Of a stretch of 64,000 nt of DNA, positions 25,606-34,827 are shown in pieces. How positions within the stretch are numbered: position 1 is the stretch's first letter; each line of letters starts with the position of its first letter. Both the position numbers and the translations under genes were made by a program. The stretch covers positions 1 to 64,000 of the forward strand of contig JAUWAU010000017.1 of NCBI GenBank assembly GCA_030601885.1. Direction: 5' to 3'. Below the pieces are notes generated by a model. That model ran no database searches. It had not been told where the DNA came from and saw nothing but the letters and a program-made list of their open reading frames with translations. The DNA is from Armatimonadota bacterium. GTDB taxonomy: Bacteria; Armatimonadota; Zipacnadia; JAUWAU01.

Positions 25606-26367
25606 TTGGCGGTCGAGCAGGACCGACGCGTAACGCAGGACGTGGACGCCGGCGAGGCGGGAAGTGCGCCCTCGATCCCGCTTTCTGCCGCTGTGCTGCT
25701 GCATGCGGCAGTATTGGCCATCTGTGCCCTCGCCGTCTATAGCGCGCAGGTCGTCGGAGCCATCGATCCCAGCGAGACGCACCCGGCGGGCAATCCTCCA
25801 CTTGCCGTCCTCATCGCTTTCGCGGTTCTCGTGCCCATCGTCGGCCTTCGAGCGCAGCTAGCGGCGCGGCGCTTCGGCAAGCTCATGCTGGCGCTCGGTC
25901 TGGCGTACACCTTCGGCCTCGCCTTCGAGCCGCTCGTGCCATCGGGCCTGCTGGGCGATGCGGCAATGACCTACCAGATATCGTGGGCCAACGTTGCTCT
26001 GCTCGTCATGGTTGCCGCCTGGTGCGGCTCTGTGTCGGGGAGGTGGCGCGGTGCACTGGGATTCACGGGCCTGGAGGTGCCGGCTCTGGTCAGTGCGGTG
26101 GGCCTCTGCGGCTTGGGACTGGCGCTCCTGCTGTCCGTCGGCAGGTACTATGGCGCCGACGCCGGCTACACCGTCATGTTGATGCTCAAATCGGTGCAGT
26201 ACGGACTCATCTGCATCATCGCCATGACCGCATCCGGCGCCCGGCGCGTGGGCGTGTGGCTTCACGTCTACGTTCTGCTCGCGCTGATCGCGGCGCTCAT
26301 TCTCTCGATGCTCGCCGCCGAGCAGCCCATGGAGGCGCAACACGTGCTCTGGAGGGCGGTCGTGTGA
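25606..26367 (+). CDS. Multi-spanning membrane protein of unknown function
   Basis: About seven or eight hydrophobic helices in 253 residues, with few charged loops. I recognise no family. It lacks the Cys...Arg...His pattern of exosortases. Position between lipB and an O-antigen-ligase-like gene, with coupled translation (its stop overlaps the next GTG), suggests a part in polymer or lipid export. The start is probably the TTG at 25606, 6-7 bases after a strong GGGGGGAGA; the frame is also open from a GTG at 25573, inside lipB. Confidence 0.6.
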   Translation: MAVEQDRRVTQDVDAGEAGSAPSIPLSAAVLLHAAVLAICALAVYSAQVVGAIDPSETHPAGNPPLAVLIAFAVLVPIVGLRAQLAARRFGKLMLALGLAYTFGLAFEPLVPSGLLGDAAMTYQISWANVALLVMVAAWCGSVSGRWRGALGFTGLEVPALVSAVGLCGLGLALLLSVGRYYGADAGYTVMLMLKSVQYGLICIIAMTASGARRVGVWLHVYVLLALIAALILSMLAAEQPMEAQHVLWRAVV

Positions 26368-27776
26368 GGCGCGCAAACGGCAGCGATATCGTCGCCCGGC
26401 TGTTCGCCATCGCCCTCATCGTCGTTGGCTGCAATCAGGTGCTCAGTTGGCAGCTCCCGCTGGGCGCCCGAGAGCGCCCGTACCTTGCCTGGGCCGATGT
26501 CGTTGTCGTGCTGGGCTTCGTCGTCTGGCTTCTCGTCGGGTTGATTCGGCGCGACCTGCGCCGGGCCGCTAAGCCGCCGGCGGCTCTCTGGGCAGTTGTC
26601 GCCGTTGCCGCGCTGTCGATCTTCCACGGCTTGGACTTCATGCGCCCGCTGGGTGAGCTACTCGAAACGGACAAACGAGCCGTTGTGAACTCGGCCAAGG
26701 AGAGCTTCCAGATCGCCCTGTACTTCATTGCCGCCTACGTGCTGCTGGTGAATGGCCTCCGACAGCCAAGAGCGGCTCGACTGGCACTGTACGCTTTGGT
26801 GGCCGTGACCGCCTGTAACGTTCTCGCCGGCCTATATACGTATGTGCAGCGCGTCGCGTTGTGGCCGGACGACATCGAGCGGCTGCAGCGATGGCTCGCG
26901 TACCACGGCCAGACGGAGGGCATGCAGGCCGCCATCGACCCGTTCAGCGTCGGATCAGTGCTGGGCAATCGCTACGTCTACGGAGGCTTCCTGGTCATTG
27001 CGCTGCCGCTGCTCTTTGGGATCGCGTTGCGCGAGCGGCGCCGCTGGGTGCAGGTGGCTCTGGGCGTCATAATGGCCATTGGCGTGGTGACGTGCCTCTC
27101 CGGATGGCACCTGCTTCTGTTGCTGGCCGCCTGCGTCATCGTTGCGAGCCGACATTCGCGCGCAGCTCTCTTTGCCACGGCGCTGTGCGGCACCATGGCG
27201 CTGTGGCTCGTGCCGGCTCTTCTGCCGAGCAACGCCAGAGCGATAGCCGAGGATGTAGTGCTCTACCGCGAGACCGGCGTTGAGCCGGGCACGCAGGACA
27301 TCAAGCAGCGGTGGATCAAGTGGGCCGCGTCGGCCGACATGATGGCCGATCCCAGCGCGCCCAGCTTCCTGCTCGGGGTTGGCGTGGGCAGCTACCAGGA
27401 GCGCGTGGGCGCATTCTATGGTCTGGCGCCACAGCGCGAGAACAGTAGGCAGCCGGATACGGAGAACAGATACCTGGTCACAGCGTCGTCCACCGGCTTC
27501 CTGGGCCTTTGCGCCCTGGTCGGGGCCCTGATGTACTTCATGCGGTGCGCCTTCGGCGCCGACAACGGGATCTGCTCCCGCATCCACCCGGGATTGGCGG
27601 CGGGGCTGTGTGGGAGTCTGGTGGGGATCGTAGGAGCCAATCTCATCGGCGACACGTTCGTGCGCGGGCTCTACGTGCCGGTATTTCTCGTGTTCGCGCT
27701 GGCCGCCGTCGCCGCTCGTGATGCCGGTCACGCGGCAGATAAGACGGATTCGGTGGAACCAGAGGCGTCATCCTGA
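26364..27776 (+). CDS. O-antigen ligase/polymerase (Wzy/WaaL-like) membrane protein
   Basis: A 470-residue protein with about 11-12 hydrophobic helices and one large loop at roughly residues 290-370 (the loop holds QRWIKWAASADMMADPSAPS, then FLLGVGVGSY). The helix count, the big periplasmic loop near the C terminus and the GVGVGSY element match Wzy_C/O-antigen ligases, which join or polymerise glycans on undecaprenyl lipids. It starts at a GTG overlapping the previous stop (GTGA), with GGAGGG upstream. It ends the tightly coupled run; the next gene is nearly 290 bases away. Confidence 0.78.
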   Translation: MRRANGSDIVARLFAIALIVVGCNQVLSWQLPLGARERPYLAWADVVVVLGFVVWLLVGLIRRDLRRAAKPPAALWAVVAVAALSIFHGLDFMRPLGELLETDKRAVVNSAKESFQIALYFIAAYVLLVNGLRQPRAARLALYALVAVTACNVLAGLYTYVQRVALWPDDIERLQRWLAYHGQTEGMQAAIDPFSVGSVLGNRYVYGGFLVIALPLLFGIALRERRRWVQVALGVIMAIGVVTCLSGWHLLLLLAACVIVASRHSRAALFATALCGTMALWLVPALLPSNARAIAEDVVLYRETGVEPGTQDIKQRWIKWAASADMMADPSAPSFLLGVGVGSYQERVGAFYGLAPQRENSRQPDTENRYLVTASSTGFLGLCALVGALMYFMRCAFGADNGICSRIHPGLAAGLCGSLVGIVGANLIGDTFVRGLYVPVFLVFALAAVAARDAGHAADKTDSVEPEASS

Positions 27777-28063
27777 CATCAGTATAAGTGTAGGCGTCTG
27801 AGTGCCGGATGTGGCGCGGTCATCGCGCTCGTACGGTATCGGTGGCTGTGCTTATTGCCGCCACCGGGTCGGGTGTGGTAGTGTGTAGAGCGCCACAAGT
27901 GGAGCCGAACAGGGGAGAGCGGTCGGGTCGAAAACTCAAGACGTCGCCGCGCAGCGATAGAGGCTTGCCGGCCCGTTTGAACGTAGAGTAATAAGGACCC
28001 TGCCCCAGTGCTTCTTGGGGCATGAGTTGAGCTAGCTGCGGGTGTGCTGGAGGAGGATGCCGA

Positions 28064-28678
28064 ATGCGCCTTCCACGTGGGCTGTGCCGGCTGTGTGTAC
28101 TCCTGGCGATTTGTGCCGTTGGGGGTGCCCTGGTGTGGGCCACCTCGGCGGCCCTGAGCGCCAGTTACGAGACGATCTGCTGGGAAGCCGAGAATCACTG
28201 CAGTATCAAGCAGCCCCTGTTCATCGGGCCGCGCAATCACCCTGACGACACGCTGGCGAAGAAGGACGCGTCGGGCGGCAAGTTCGTCCGCAGTGACATG
28301 GAGTCGGAGAACGATAGCGGCGGCAAGGTGGTCTACAAGATAAAAGTTCGCGGCGGCACCTACAAGCTGTGGGGCCGGCGCTATTGGCCGTCGCCATTGA
28401 AGGGGTGTGCCAACTCGTTCTACCTCAACATAGATGGCAAGCGCGTTGGCGTCTTTGGCGAGGACCCCACGTATGACGCGTGGGTCTGGACCTCACTCAA
28501 GAAGCCGGCGACCATTTCGTTGACGCCTGGGATTCATACCATCGAGTTCGAGCACCGGGAACACGGGGCCATACTTGACCAGATTCTTCTCACGACTCGT
28601 ACGGGGACGCGCTTCGGGTATGTGCCTGGCGGGGGGAGGCTACCCGTGAAAGTGACACCCGGCGCAGTGCAGAAATAG
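28064..28678 (+). CDS. Secreted protein with carbohydrate-binding-module-like fold
   Basis: 204 residues with an N-terminal signal sequence (LCRLCVLLAICAVGGALVWA) and a beta-rich body: YETICWEAENHCS, SGGKVVYKIKVRGGTYKLWG, HTIEFEHREHGAILDQILLT. The pattern EAE...YxLWxR...DxIxLT is that of family 6/35-like carbohydrate-binding modules, here without any enzyme attached. A strong GGAGGAGGA precedes the ATG. Role unknown; perhaps it binds the surface polysaccharide. Confidence 0.65.
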   Translation: MRLPRGLCRLCVLLAICAVGGALVWATSAALSASYETICWEAENHCSIKQPLFIGPRNHPDDTLAKKDASGGKFVRSDMESENDSGGKVVYKIKVRGGTYKLWGRRYWPSPLKGCANSFYLNIDGKRVGVFGEDPTYDAWVWTSLKKPATISLTPGIHTIEFEHREHGAILDQILLTTRTGTRFGYVPGGGRLPVKVTPGAVQK

Positions 28679-28789
28679 ACGAAGCGAAGCCCTCCGATCA
28701 GAGCATCTAACGAACCTCGACGGCATCTCCTCGGCGGAGCCGGCGACGCGGCCCATGCATGCTCGTCCCCGGCCACGGAGGTTGACTGG

Positions 28790-30808
28790 ATGGCAGTGGC
28801 GCCCTGGCGTTGGCTTATTACCGTATTCGACTGCGCCATCATCACTTGGGCGCTCTGTGGCGCAGTCGCAGCGCAGGCGGCGACCAACGGGGAGCTCGTG
28901 CTCCTCGGAGAGCAGGAAGGCAGTTTCACCTTCATCGCCACCGTCAACGTGGGCCCCGACACATCTGCCGCTGCAGCGCGCTTCGTCTTCAACTATCAGG
29001 ACGAGCAGAACAATTACGAGCTCACGCTCGCCGAAGGACGCGCGCAGTTCCGGCGCATGGAGGGCGGGGAGGCTGTTGATATCGGCCGGAGGGGCGCGGT
29101 CTCGCTCACCAGCGGCGAGCACCTCCTCTCAGTCCAGCGGCGTTCGTGGCGCATGACGTTGATATGGGACAGCGTGGTCGTGTGCTCCGCGTATGACAGT
29201 GCCTTCAGCGGCGGGAACGTCGGGTGCGCGGTCGTCGGAATGGATGTGGGGGACGCCTTCGTTCAAGTGGTCCCGCCGGTGCTGTGGACCGACGACTTCA
29301 TGCGCGCCGGCGCGGCGACGACGCCGTGGGAGAGCATCGCCGGAACGTGGCAGCAGAAGGAGCTGCGCACGGAGGCGCGGCGCGAGCAGGACCCGTCGCG
29401 CAGCGCCAATGCCTTCTGTCACTATGGGCACACCGACGATGGGGTCGCCCTCGCCATCGCGGGCGAGGCGCAGCAGTATTGGTTCTGGGACGATTACAGC
29501 TATAGCGTGGCCGTGAAGTCTTCAGGCGGGCCGGTGGGTGCGGTCTTCCTCTATCAGGACGCAGACAATTACCTGCTCTTTCGCTGCTCGTCGGAGCTCG
29601 ATCCAGAAGGCCCAAGAACGCAGCTTGTGTCGGTCGTCAATGGGGAGAGGACGCTTCTCGCTGAAGCTCGAGGCGGCATCGTCCCCGAATACTGGTATGC
29701 CCTGCGCGTGAACGTGTCCCACGGGCTCATCGAGGCCTTCGTCGATGACAGGCCCGTGCTCACGGCGCGCACGGACCTCTTCGGTCAGGGGCAGATCGGG
29801 CTTTACACGGAGGGCGAGCCGGGCGCGTACTTCGACGACGTCTGGGTGGAGTCGTGGAGCGTGTTTATGGATGATTTCGCTGAGCGACAGCCCGGCAAAT
29901 GGGTGGCGGCCGGCGGCGATTGGGAGGGTCCGCAGAAGGGGACAATGGCGAAGAGCGGCGGCGGCGAGGGGCTGCTGATCAGTGGAGACGAAACGTGGAC
30001 GAGCTACGTCTATGGCGTTGACGTCAAACCGAGCAAACGAGCGGGCGCCGGTATCGCCTTCCGCGTCGGCGACGCGGGGAAGTACGTCTTCCGCTGGGCG
30101 CCCCGAGGCTCGGACCTGCCCTATGCCGGTGAGGCGCAGCTCCTTCGCATATCTCACGCCGAACCGGCGATCCTGGCGTCCGTTCCGGCCAAGTTGGCCC
30201 CAGCGGAGGTGCACCGTTTCAAGGTCGCGTGCGATGGGCCTCATATTGCGCTTTTTGTTGACGAGCAGCGCCTGATAGAATGTGCCGACGCCCTGCTGCC
30301 CGGCGGCGCTATCGGCCTCTACGCCGACGGCCGGAGCCGGGTCGCTTTCGACAACGTGTCCGTGCGCTTCCCCCGAGGGAAGCGAGGCGCAAAGATCGTA
30401 CCCCGGTTTGAGTCTCCGGGCGACAGCACCATGCAGGCTTGGGCCACGAAATCGGGCCAGTGGACTGCCGAAAAGGGGCGCTCTGGCTACTGGCACGTGG
30501 CCGACTTCTTTGGGGACAATACCATCAGCTTCGAGATAGCCGCCGTCGGCCGACGCAGTGGCTCAGCGGCCGTGACCATTTCACGCGATCCGGACGACCC
30601 GGGAGCCGCATGGCGCCTGGTTATCACGACGATCCGAGGCCGGCAGACGCTGAAATTCGCGCTGTACCACGGCGAAAAATGCCTGCAGGAGAGCCAGATC
30701 GATGTGCCCCCGGGCAAAAACGCCGAGATCCGGATTGAGCAGAAAGGCAACTACATCTTGGTGCACATCAATGGGCAGTGTATACTGGCGCATGAGATGG
30801 CGCTGTGA
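28790..30808 (+). CDS. Large secreted protein with repeated LamG/DUF1080-like domains
   Basis: 672 residues with an export signal ending near AAQAAT (about residue 32). The body contains four jelly-roll-like segments at about 32-160, 165-355, 358-530 and 538-672, with recurring words such as FxxDDF, GSFTFIATVNVG, GAVFLYQDADNYLLFRC and RAGAGIAFRVGDAGKYVFRW. These concanavalin-like folds usually bind sugars. No catalytic motif is visible. It begins the secreted block downstream of the glycan cluster, and the next gene encodes a related but larger protein. Confidence 0.68.
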   Translation: MAVAPWRWLITVFDCAIITWALCGAVAAQAATNGELVLLGEQEGSFTFIATVNVGPDTSAAAARFVFNYQDEQNNYELTLAEGRAQFRRMEGGEAVDIGRRGAVSLTSGEHLLSVQRRSWRMTLIWDSVVVCSAYDSAFSGGNVGCAVVGMDVGDAFVQVVPPVLWTDDFMRAGAATTPWESIAGTWQQKELRTEARREQDPSRSANAFCHYGHTDDGVALAIAGEAQQYWFWDDYSYSVAVKSSGGPVGAVFLYQDADNYLLFRCSSELDPEGPRTQLVSVVNGERTLLAEARGGIVPEYWYALRVNVSHGLIEAFVDDRPVLTARTDLFGQGQIGLYTEGEPGAYFDDVWVESWSVFMDDFAERQPGKWVAAGGDWEGPQKGTMAKSGGGEGLLISGDETWTSYVYGVDVKPSKRAGAGIAFRVGDAGKYVFRWAPRGSDLPYAGEAQLLRISHAEPAILASVPAKLAPAEVHRFKVACDGPHIALFVDEQRLIECADALLPGGAIGLYADGRSRVAFDNVSVRFPRGKRGAKIVPRFESPGDSTMQAWATKSGQWTAEKGRSGYWHVADFFGDNTISFEIAAVGRRSGSAAVTISRDPDDPGAAWRLVITTIRGRQTLKFALYHGEKCLQESQIDVPPGKNAEIRIEQKGNYILVHINGQCILAHEMAL

Positions 30809-30847
30809 TCCCGACCGAATGACGTGCGGTGGCTGGAGGGTGGTCTG

Positions 30848-33800
30848 ATGCCGTATCCACGACAGTCATATAGAGCGGCGACTCTGGCGGGCGCACTCAT
30901 CGCGCTCGTATGTTGGGCGCCGGAGGCCGTCAGCGCACCGGCCGCCGCCGCCGCTATCGCCGCCGCCGGGCCGCAGCGGGGGCCTTATCAGATCGGCTTC
31001 GAGTCGAGCGGACTCGGGCTGACCGCTCGCGACGTTGAAATCTCCTCCCGCAACGTTTACGACTACACGTTCGCGAGTGCGCCAACTGACTGGGTGCCGC
31101 GGGGCGGGACGTGGGTGATGCAGAGCCGCTGGACCTGCTCCCCCCAATGGTCGTGGTACGGTGGCTATGGCGACACCATCGCCGCACTGTGGAACAAGCG
31201 CGTCTTCGAGGGCGACGTGTCCGTGAATCTGCACGCCGCCTTCAAGATGGGGCTGGGCTCATTTAGCGGCTACAAGAATCCCAACGATATGAACATTACC
31301 CTCCTTGGGGATGGCGCAAATCCCGATAGCGGCTATAGCTTCATCGTCGGCGGCGGCCTCAATATGTTCACCCGCATCATGAAGGGCGACACGGTGCTGG
31401 CTGAGACGCGGGAGCCCGCGTGCCTGCTGCCCATCTTCGAGGATGGCGCATACAACACTACCGCGTTTCACCGCCGGTGGTGGATACTGAAGGCGGAGCG
31501 CATCGGCGATGTGCTGTCGCTATACATCGACAATCGGCTCGCCTTGCAGGCGCACGATCCCGATCCCATCCCAAGCGGGCACGTTGGCATCTGGACGCAC
31601 GATAACGGGATCGTGATCGCCCGTGTGCGGATTAGCTACGAGCGGGAGATGACCGCGAGTCAACCCGCGCCGGTGCCGCGCTATGTTGCCGCGGACGACC
31701 CCACACAGCCGGACGCTCGCGCGTTTGTCACCTCGCGAACGCATCCGGGCGTGTTCATCGATTTCGAGACCGGGCTCGATCAGTTCGCGCCTCGAAGCGC
31801 CGCGGACGGGGCTGCGCTTGACATCGTGGAACGTGGTCCTGACGGACGCGCACGCGCGCTGAAACTCGTGAACGCGAACGCCGGCGGCGACTTCGCCGCC
31901 ACTGCCGTCAGTCAGCCCCTCACCGTCGGCCCCCGGGGCGTGAAATACATCGACTTCGATTACAAGGTCGGCCCGGATGCCCGAGTCAATCTCTTCGCGA
32001 AGGTCGAGGGCGGATTGTACGAAATCGTATTCACGGGTCCGGACGAACCCAGCTACATGACCCAGATCCTGGGCGCCATCGAGGGCGCCAAGGCAGACAA
32101 TCGGTGGCATCGCGCGCACTTCGACCTCTGGGCGCACCTGCGGCGCGTGTTTGGCGACGTCGATGCGCTCGCCCTCGACGATCTTTTCTTCGCCAACCGC
32201 AACACTGGCGGGTACCTCACGGCCGGATTTGGGGGCAATCGCGCCGGCGCCACCTGGTATCTGGACAACTTCTACATGGGCACAGCCGGTCCGGCGAGCG
32301 TCGAACTGAGCTGGCGTCCGACCCGTGGCCGCCCCGGCCAGCCGCCCATCGTCAGCTACGCCACGGCGCTCGACGGCAATCCGCACACTATCCCGAGCGC
32401 CAAGGATGCCTCGCCAGAGACACAACTGTCGTGCGAGGGCCTGGCGCCTGGGACGCACTTCTTCCACCTCAGGCCGCAGCTCGTGGATGGCTCCTCGGCG
32501 CCCGTCATCCATCATAAGATCATCGTGGATGCCAAGGCGCCCACGGTGGTGGCCGTTCACCCGCAACCCGGAACCGAGTCCCACGCCGACGACATCAGCG
32601 TCGAGTTGACGGACGGCAGTGGGGTTGGGGTGGATCCGAAGAGCCTCATACTCGCAGTTGACGGGACGGAGTACAGGATCGCCGACGAGGTGGTACGATA
32701 CGACGCGGTAACGCGAAGGCTCAGCTTTGCGTCGCATGAGGCCGGACTCAGCTTCGCGGACGGGCAGACTGTTGGACTCGAACTCGCCGCCGCCAGCGAC
32801 TACCTGGGCCATGCCATCGCTGATGCGCCCAAATGGTCGTTCACGATGAGCCATGCAGCGGACCACACTCCCCCGCCCGCGCCCACGGTGGCAGGCCCGA
32901 CGGATTATCTGTGCAACGACACCTTCGAACGCGACATGGGCGAGTGGGCGAACTACGGGAGCGCGAAGGGCGCCATCGTCTGCCGCGATTCCAGCACCGC
33001 TGCCAGCGGCACGTACAGCCTGAAGCTGTACAACCGCACAAATGGCGGTCTCTTTGGCGCTTACATCCGGAAGACGCCCTTCGACGCGGGAAAGTATCGC
33101 ATCGTCAGCTTCGACTACAAGATCAATGACCGCATCCGCGCCGACTTCGCCGTGTACGTGAACGGCAAGTGGCGCAACATCGTCTTCACCGACAACGACA
33201 ACAACTTGGGCAAAATCGGTGAGGTGCCTGGCGTCATACGGGACAACGAATGGCATCATGCGGAGTTTGACCTCTACGATATGCTGTGCCGAGCGGCCCC
33301 GGAGGCCGGCGGCTACGTGGTCCGGCATTTCATCATCGGCGACTGGGGCACCATGGCCAACACGCAGCACGCAACCTACTGGATCGACAACTTCCGCATC
33401 ATGCCCATCGTGCCGGCGAGCGAGAATGTGAGCTTCAACTGGGACTCCCGCGATCCGAGCGGCATTCTGGGCGCCAGTTGGATATTCGACCGCCGGCCCG
33501 ACACCGTGCCGCCGGAGCGGATCAGCGGGACGAGCACCGAGCCCAGCTTCGCGGAGTTGAGCGGGGGCGCCGCATACTTCCACGTGCGGGCCGCCGATGG
33601 AGCCGGCAATTGGAGCGCGACGACGCACTACCGCGTGCTCGTGGACAGTATTCGCCCCACTATCGGGCCGCATCGGCCGGCTCCTGCCGTCGTGGAGGCG
33701 CATTCGCGGATCGAGATCCCGCTCGCGGATGCGGGCGGCGCCGGCATGGATCCGGGCAGCATCGTCCTGTCCGTTGGCGGGGTTAAGTACGGCGTCACAA

Positions 33801-34777
33801 ATCCCGGACTGACGTACGATGCAGCCCGTGAGCTGCTCGTTTGGGACGGACAACATGTGTCGCCGAAGCCCGTTGTGTTCGCCGACGGCCAGCGAATTGA
33901 CGTGGCGCTGGAATCGGCCGCCGACTACGCCGGGAACCTCCCGGCAGAGCTTCCGCGTTGGTCGTGGACAATGGACTATAGCAAGGACTCGTCGCCGCCT
34001 GTGGTGGAACTGGTCAAGTGCACCACGCATCCGACAGCGGTCACCGACACCTTCGAACATGATCTCGGGGAGTGGGCGCCTGGGCCGGGAGGAGCGCAGA
34101 CGAGGGTGGAGCGCGATCGGGCGACCGCCGCCAGCGGGAGCTTCAGCGCCAGGATCACGCGCGGCGGCGGTTCCTTAAGCGTCGCCGCAACCGGCACCGA
34201 ATACGATGCGCTCCGGCATCCAATCGTGTCGTTCGACTACAAGGTGCCGCCCGGGTTGAAAGTGGACATGAGAGTGCGTATGGCTGGCAACTGGCACACG
34301 GTGGCCTTTACCGGCGATCCGGCGCGCGGCGAGCCGCAGATACCCAAAGTGCAGGCCGACGGTCGATGGCATCATGCCTCGTTCAACCTGATGACGTACC
34401 TCAGGCCCCGGGCCCGTCGCGTGCCCCGGCTCACCATAGAGCAGATCGTTTTCGGAGATCGCCCGCCGTACAAGAACCGCCCGGGCGCGAGCTTCAGTAT
34501 TGACAACTTCATTATCGGCGCCCCGGGACGTGCCGCTCCCGCTTTCTCGTGGAAGGCGAGCGACGCAACGGGCGTGGTGGATTACAGCTATGTGCTCGAC
34601 GACCGGCCGGAGACCGTACCCGACGAGGTTGGCGAAGGACCGGCCGCCGGAAAGCGTTTTGCCAGCTTGCGGGGCGGCCTGTACTTCTTCCACATCCGGG
34701 CCAAAGACGGCGCGGGGCACTGGGGTCCCGCGCGGCACTATGCGGTCATGCATTTGAGTCCGCCTCCGACGCGGTAA
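30848..34777 (+). CDS. Very large secreted protein with three tandem modules
   Basis: About 1309 residues with a signal peptide (LAGALIALVCWAPEAVSA). After an N-terminal LamG-like part, a module repeats three times, near residues 303, 691 and 1066. Each starts with a jelly-roll domain (FIDFETGLDQFAP, DTFERDMGEWANY, DTFEHDLGEWAPG), followed by a fibronectin-like stretch (DRRPDTVP ... AYFHVRAADGAGNW; DDRPETVP ... YFFHIRAKDGAGHW). The first two also have an Ig-like segment (FADGQTVGLELAAASDYLG; FADGQRIDVALESAADYAG), missing from the last. I chose the ATG at 30848, with GGAGGG upstream, over an earlier GTG at 30824. Probably an extracellular or surface glycan-binding protein. Confidence 0.7.
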   Translation: MPYPRQSYRAATLAGALIALVCWAPEAVSAPAAAAAIAAAGPQRGPYQIGFESSGLGLTARDVEISSRNVYDYTFASAPTDWVPRGGTWVMQSRWTCSPQWSWYGGYGDTIAALWNKRVFEGDVSVNLHAAFKMGLGSFSGYKNPNDMNITLLGDGANPDSGYSFIVGGGLNMFTRIMKGDTVLAETREPACLLPIFEDGAYNTTAFHRRWWILKAERIGDVLSLYIDNRLALQAHDPDPIPSGHVGIWTHDNGIVIARVRISYEREMTASQPAPVPRYVAADDPTQPDARAFVTSRTHPGVFIDFETGLDQFAPRSAADGAALDIVERGPDGRARALKLVNANAGGDFAATAVSQPLTVGPRGVKYIDFDYKVGPDARVNLFAKVEGGLYEIVFTGPDEPSYMTQILGAIEGAKADNRWHRAHFDLWAHLRRVFGDVDALALDDLFFANRNTGGYLTAGFGGNRAGATWYLDNFYMGTAGPASVELSWRPTRGRPGQPPIVSYATALDGNPHTIPSAKDASPETQLSCEGLAPGTHFFHLRPQLVDGSSAPVIHHKIIVDAKAPTVVAVHPQPGTESHADDISVELTDGSGVGVDPKSLILAVDGTEYRIADEVVRYDAVTRRLSFASHEAGLSFADGQTVGLELAAASDYLGHAIADAPKWSFTMSHAADHTPPPAPTVAGPTDYLCNDTFERDMGEWANYGSAKGAIVCRDSSTAASGTYSLKLYNRTNGGLFGAYIRKTPFDAGKYRIVSFDYKINDRIRADFAVYVNGKWRNIVFTDNDNNLGKIGEVPGVIRDNEWHHAEFDLYDMLCRAAPEAGGYVVRHFIIGDWGTMANTQHATYWIDNFRIMPIVPASENVSFNWDSRDPSGILGASWIFDRRPDTVPPERISGTSTEPSFAELSGGAAYFHVRAADGAGNWSATTHYRVLVDSIRPTIGPHRPAPAVVEAHSRIEIPLADAGGAGMDPGSIVLSVGGVKYGVTNPGLTYDAARELLVWDGQHVSPKPVVFADGQRIDVALESAADYAGNLPAELPRWSWTMDYSKDSSPPVVELVKCTTHPTAVTDTFEHDLGEWAPGPGGAQTRVERDRATAASGSFSARITRGGGSLSVAATGTEYDALRHPIVSFDYKVPPGLKVDMRVRMAGNWHTVAFTGDPARGEPQIPKVQADGRWHHASFNLMTYLRPRARRVPRLTIEQIVFGDRPPYKNRPGASFSIDNFIIGAPGRAAPAFSWKASDATGVVDYSYVLDDRPETVPDEVGEGPAAGKRFASLRGGLYFFHIRAKDGAGHWGPARHYAVMHLSPPPTR

Positions 34778-34827
34778 CGGGCATGCACCGCAGCGCCGGA
34801 GGCCGGTAAGGGCAACCGCCCGAGTCC

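Noticed and set aside
25606..26367. An exosortase
   Set aside because: The number of helices is similar, but the Cys, Arg and His motifs that define exosortases could not be found.
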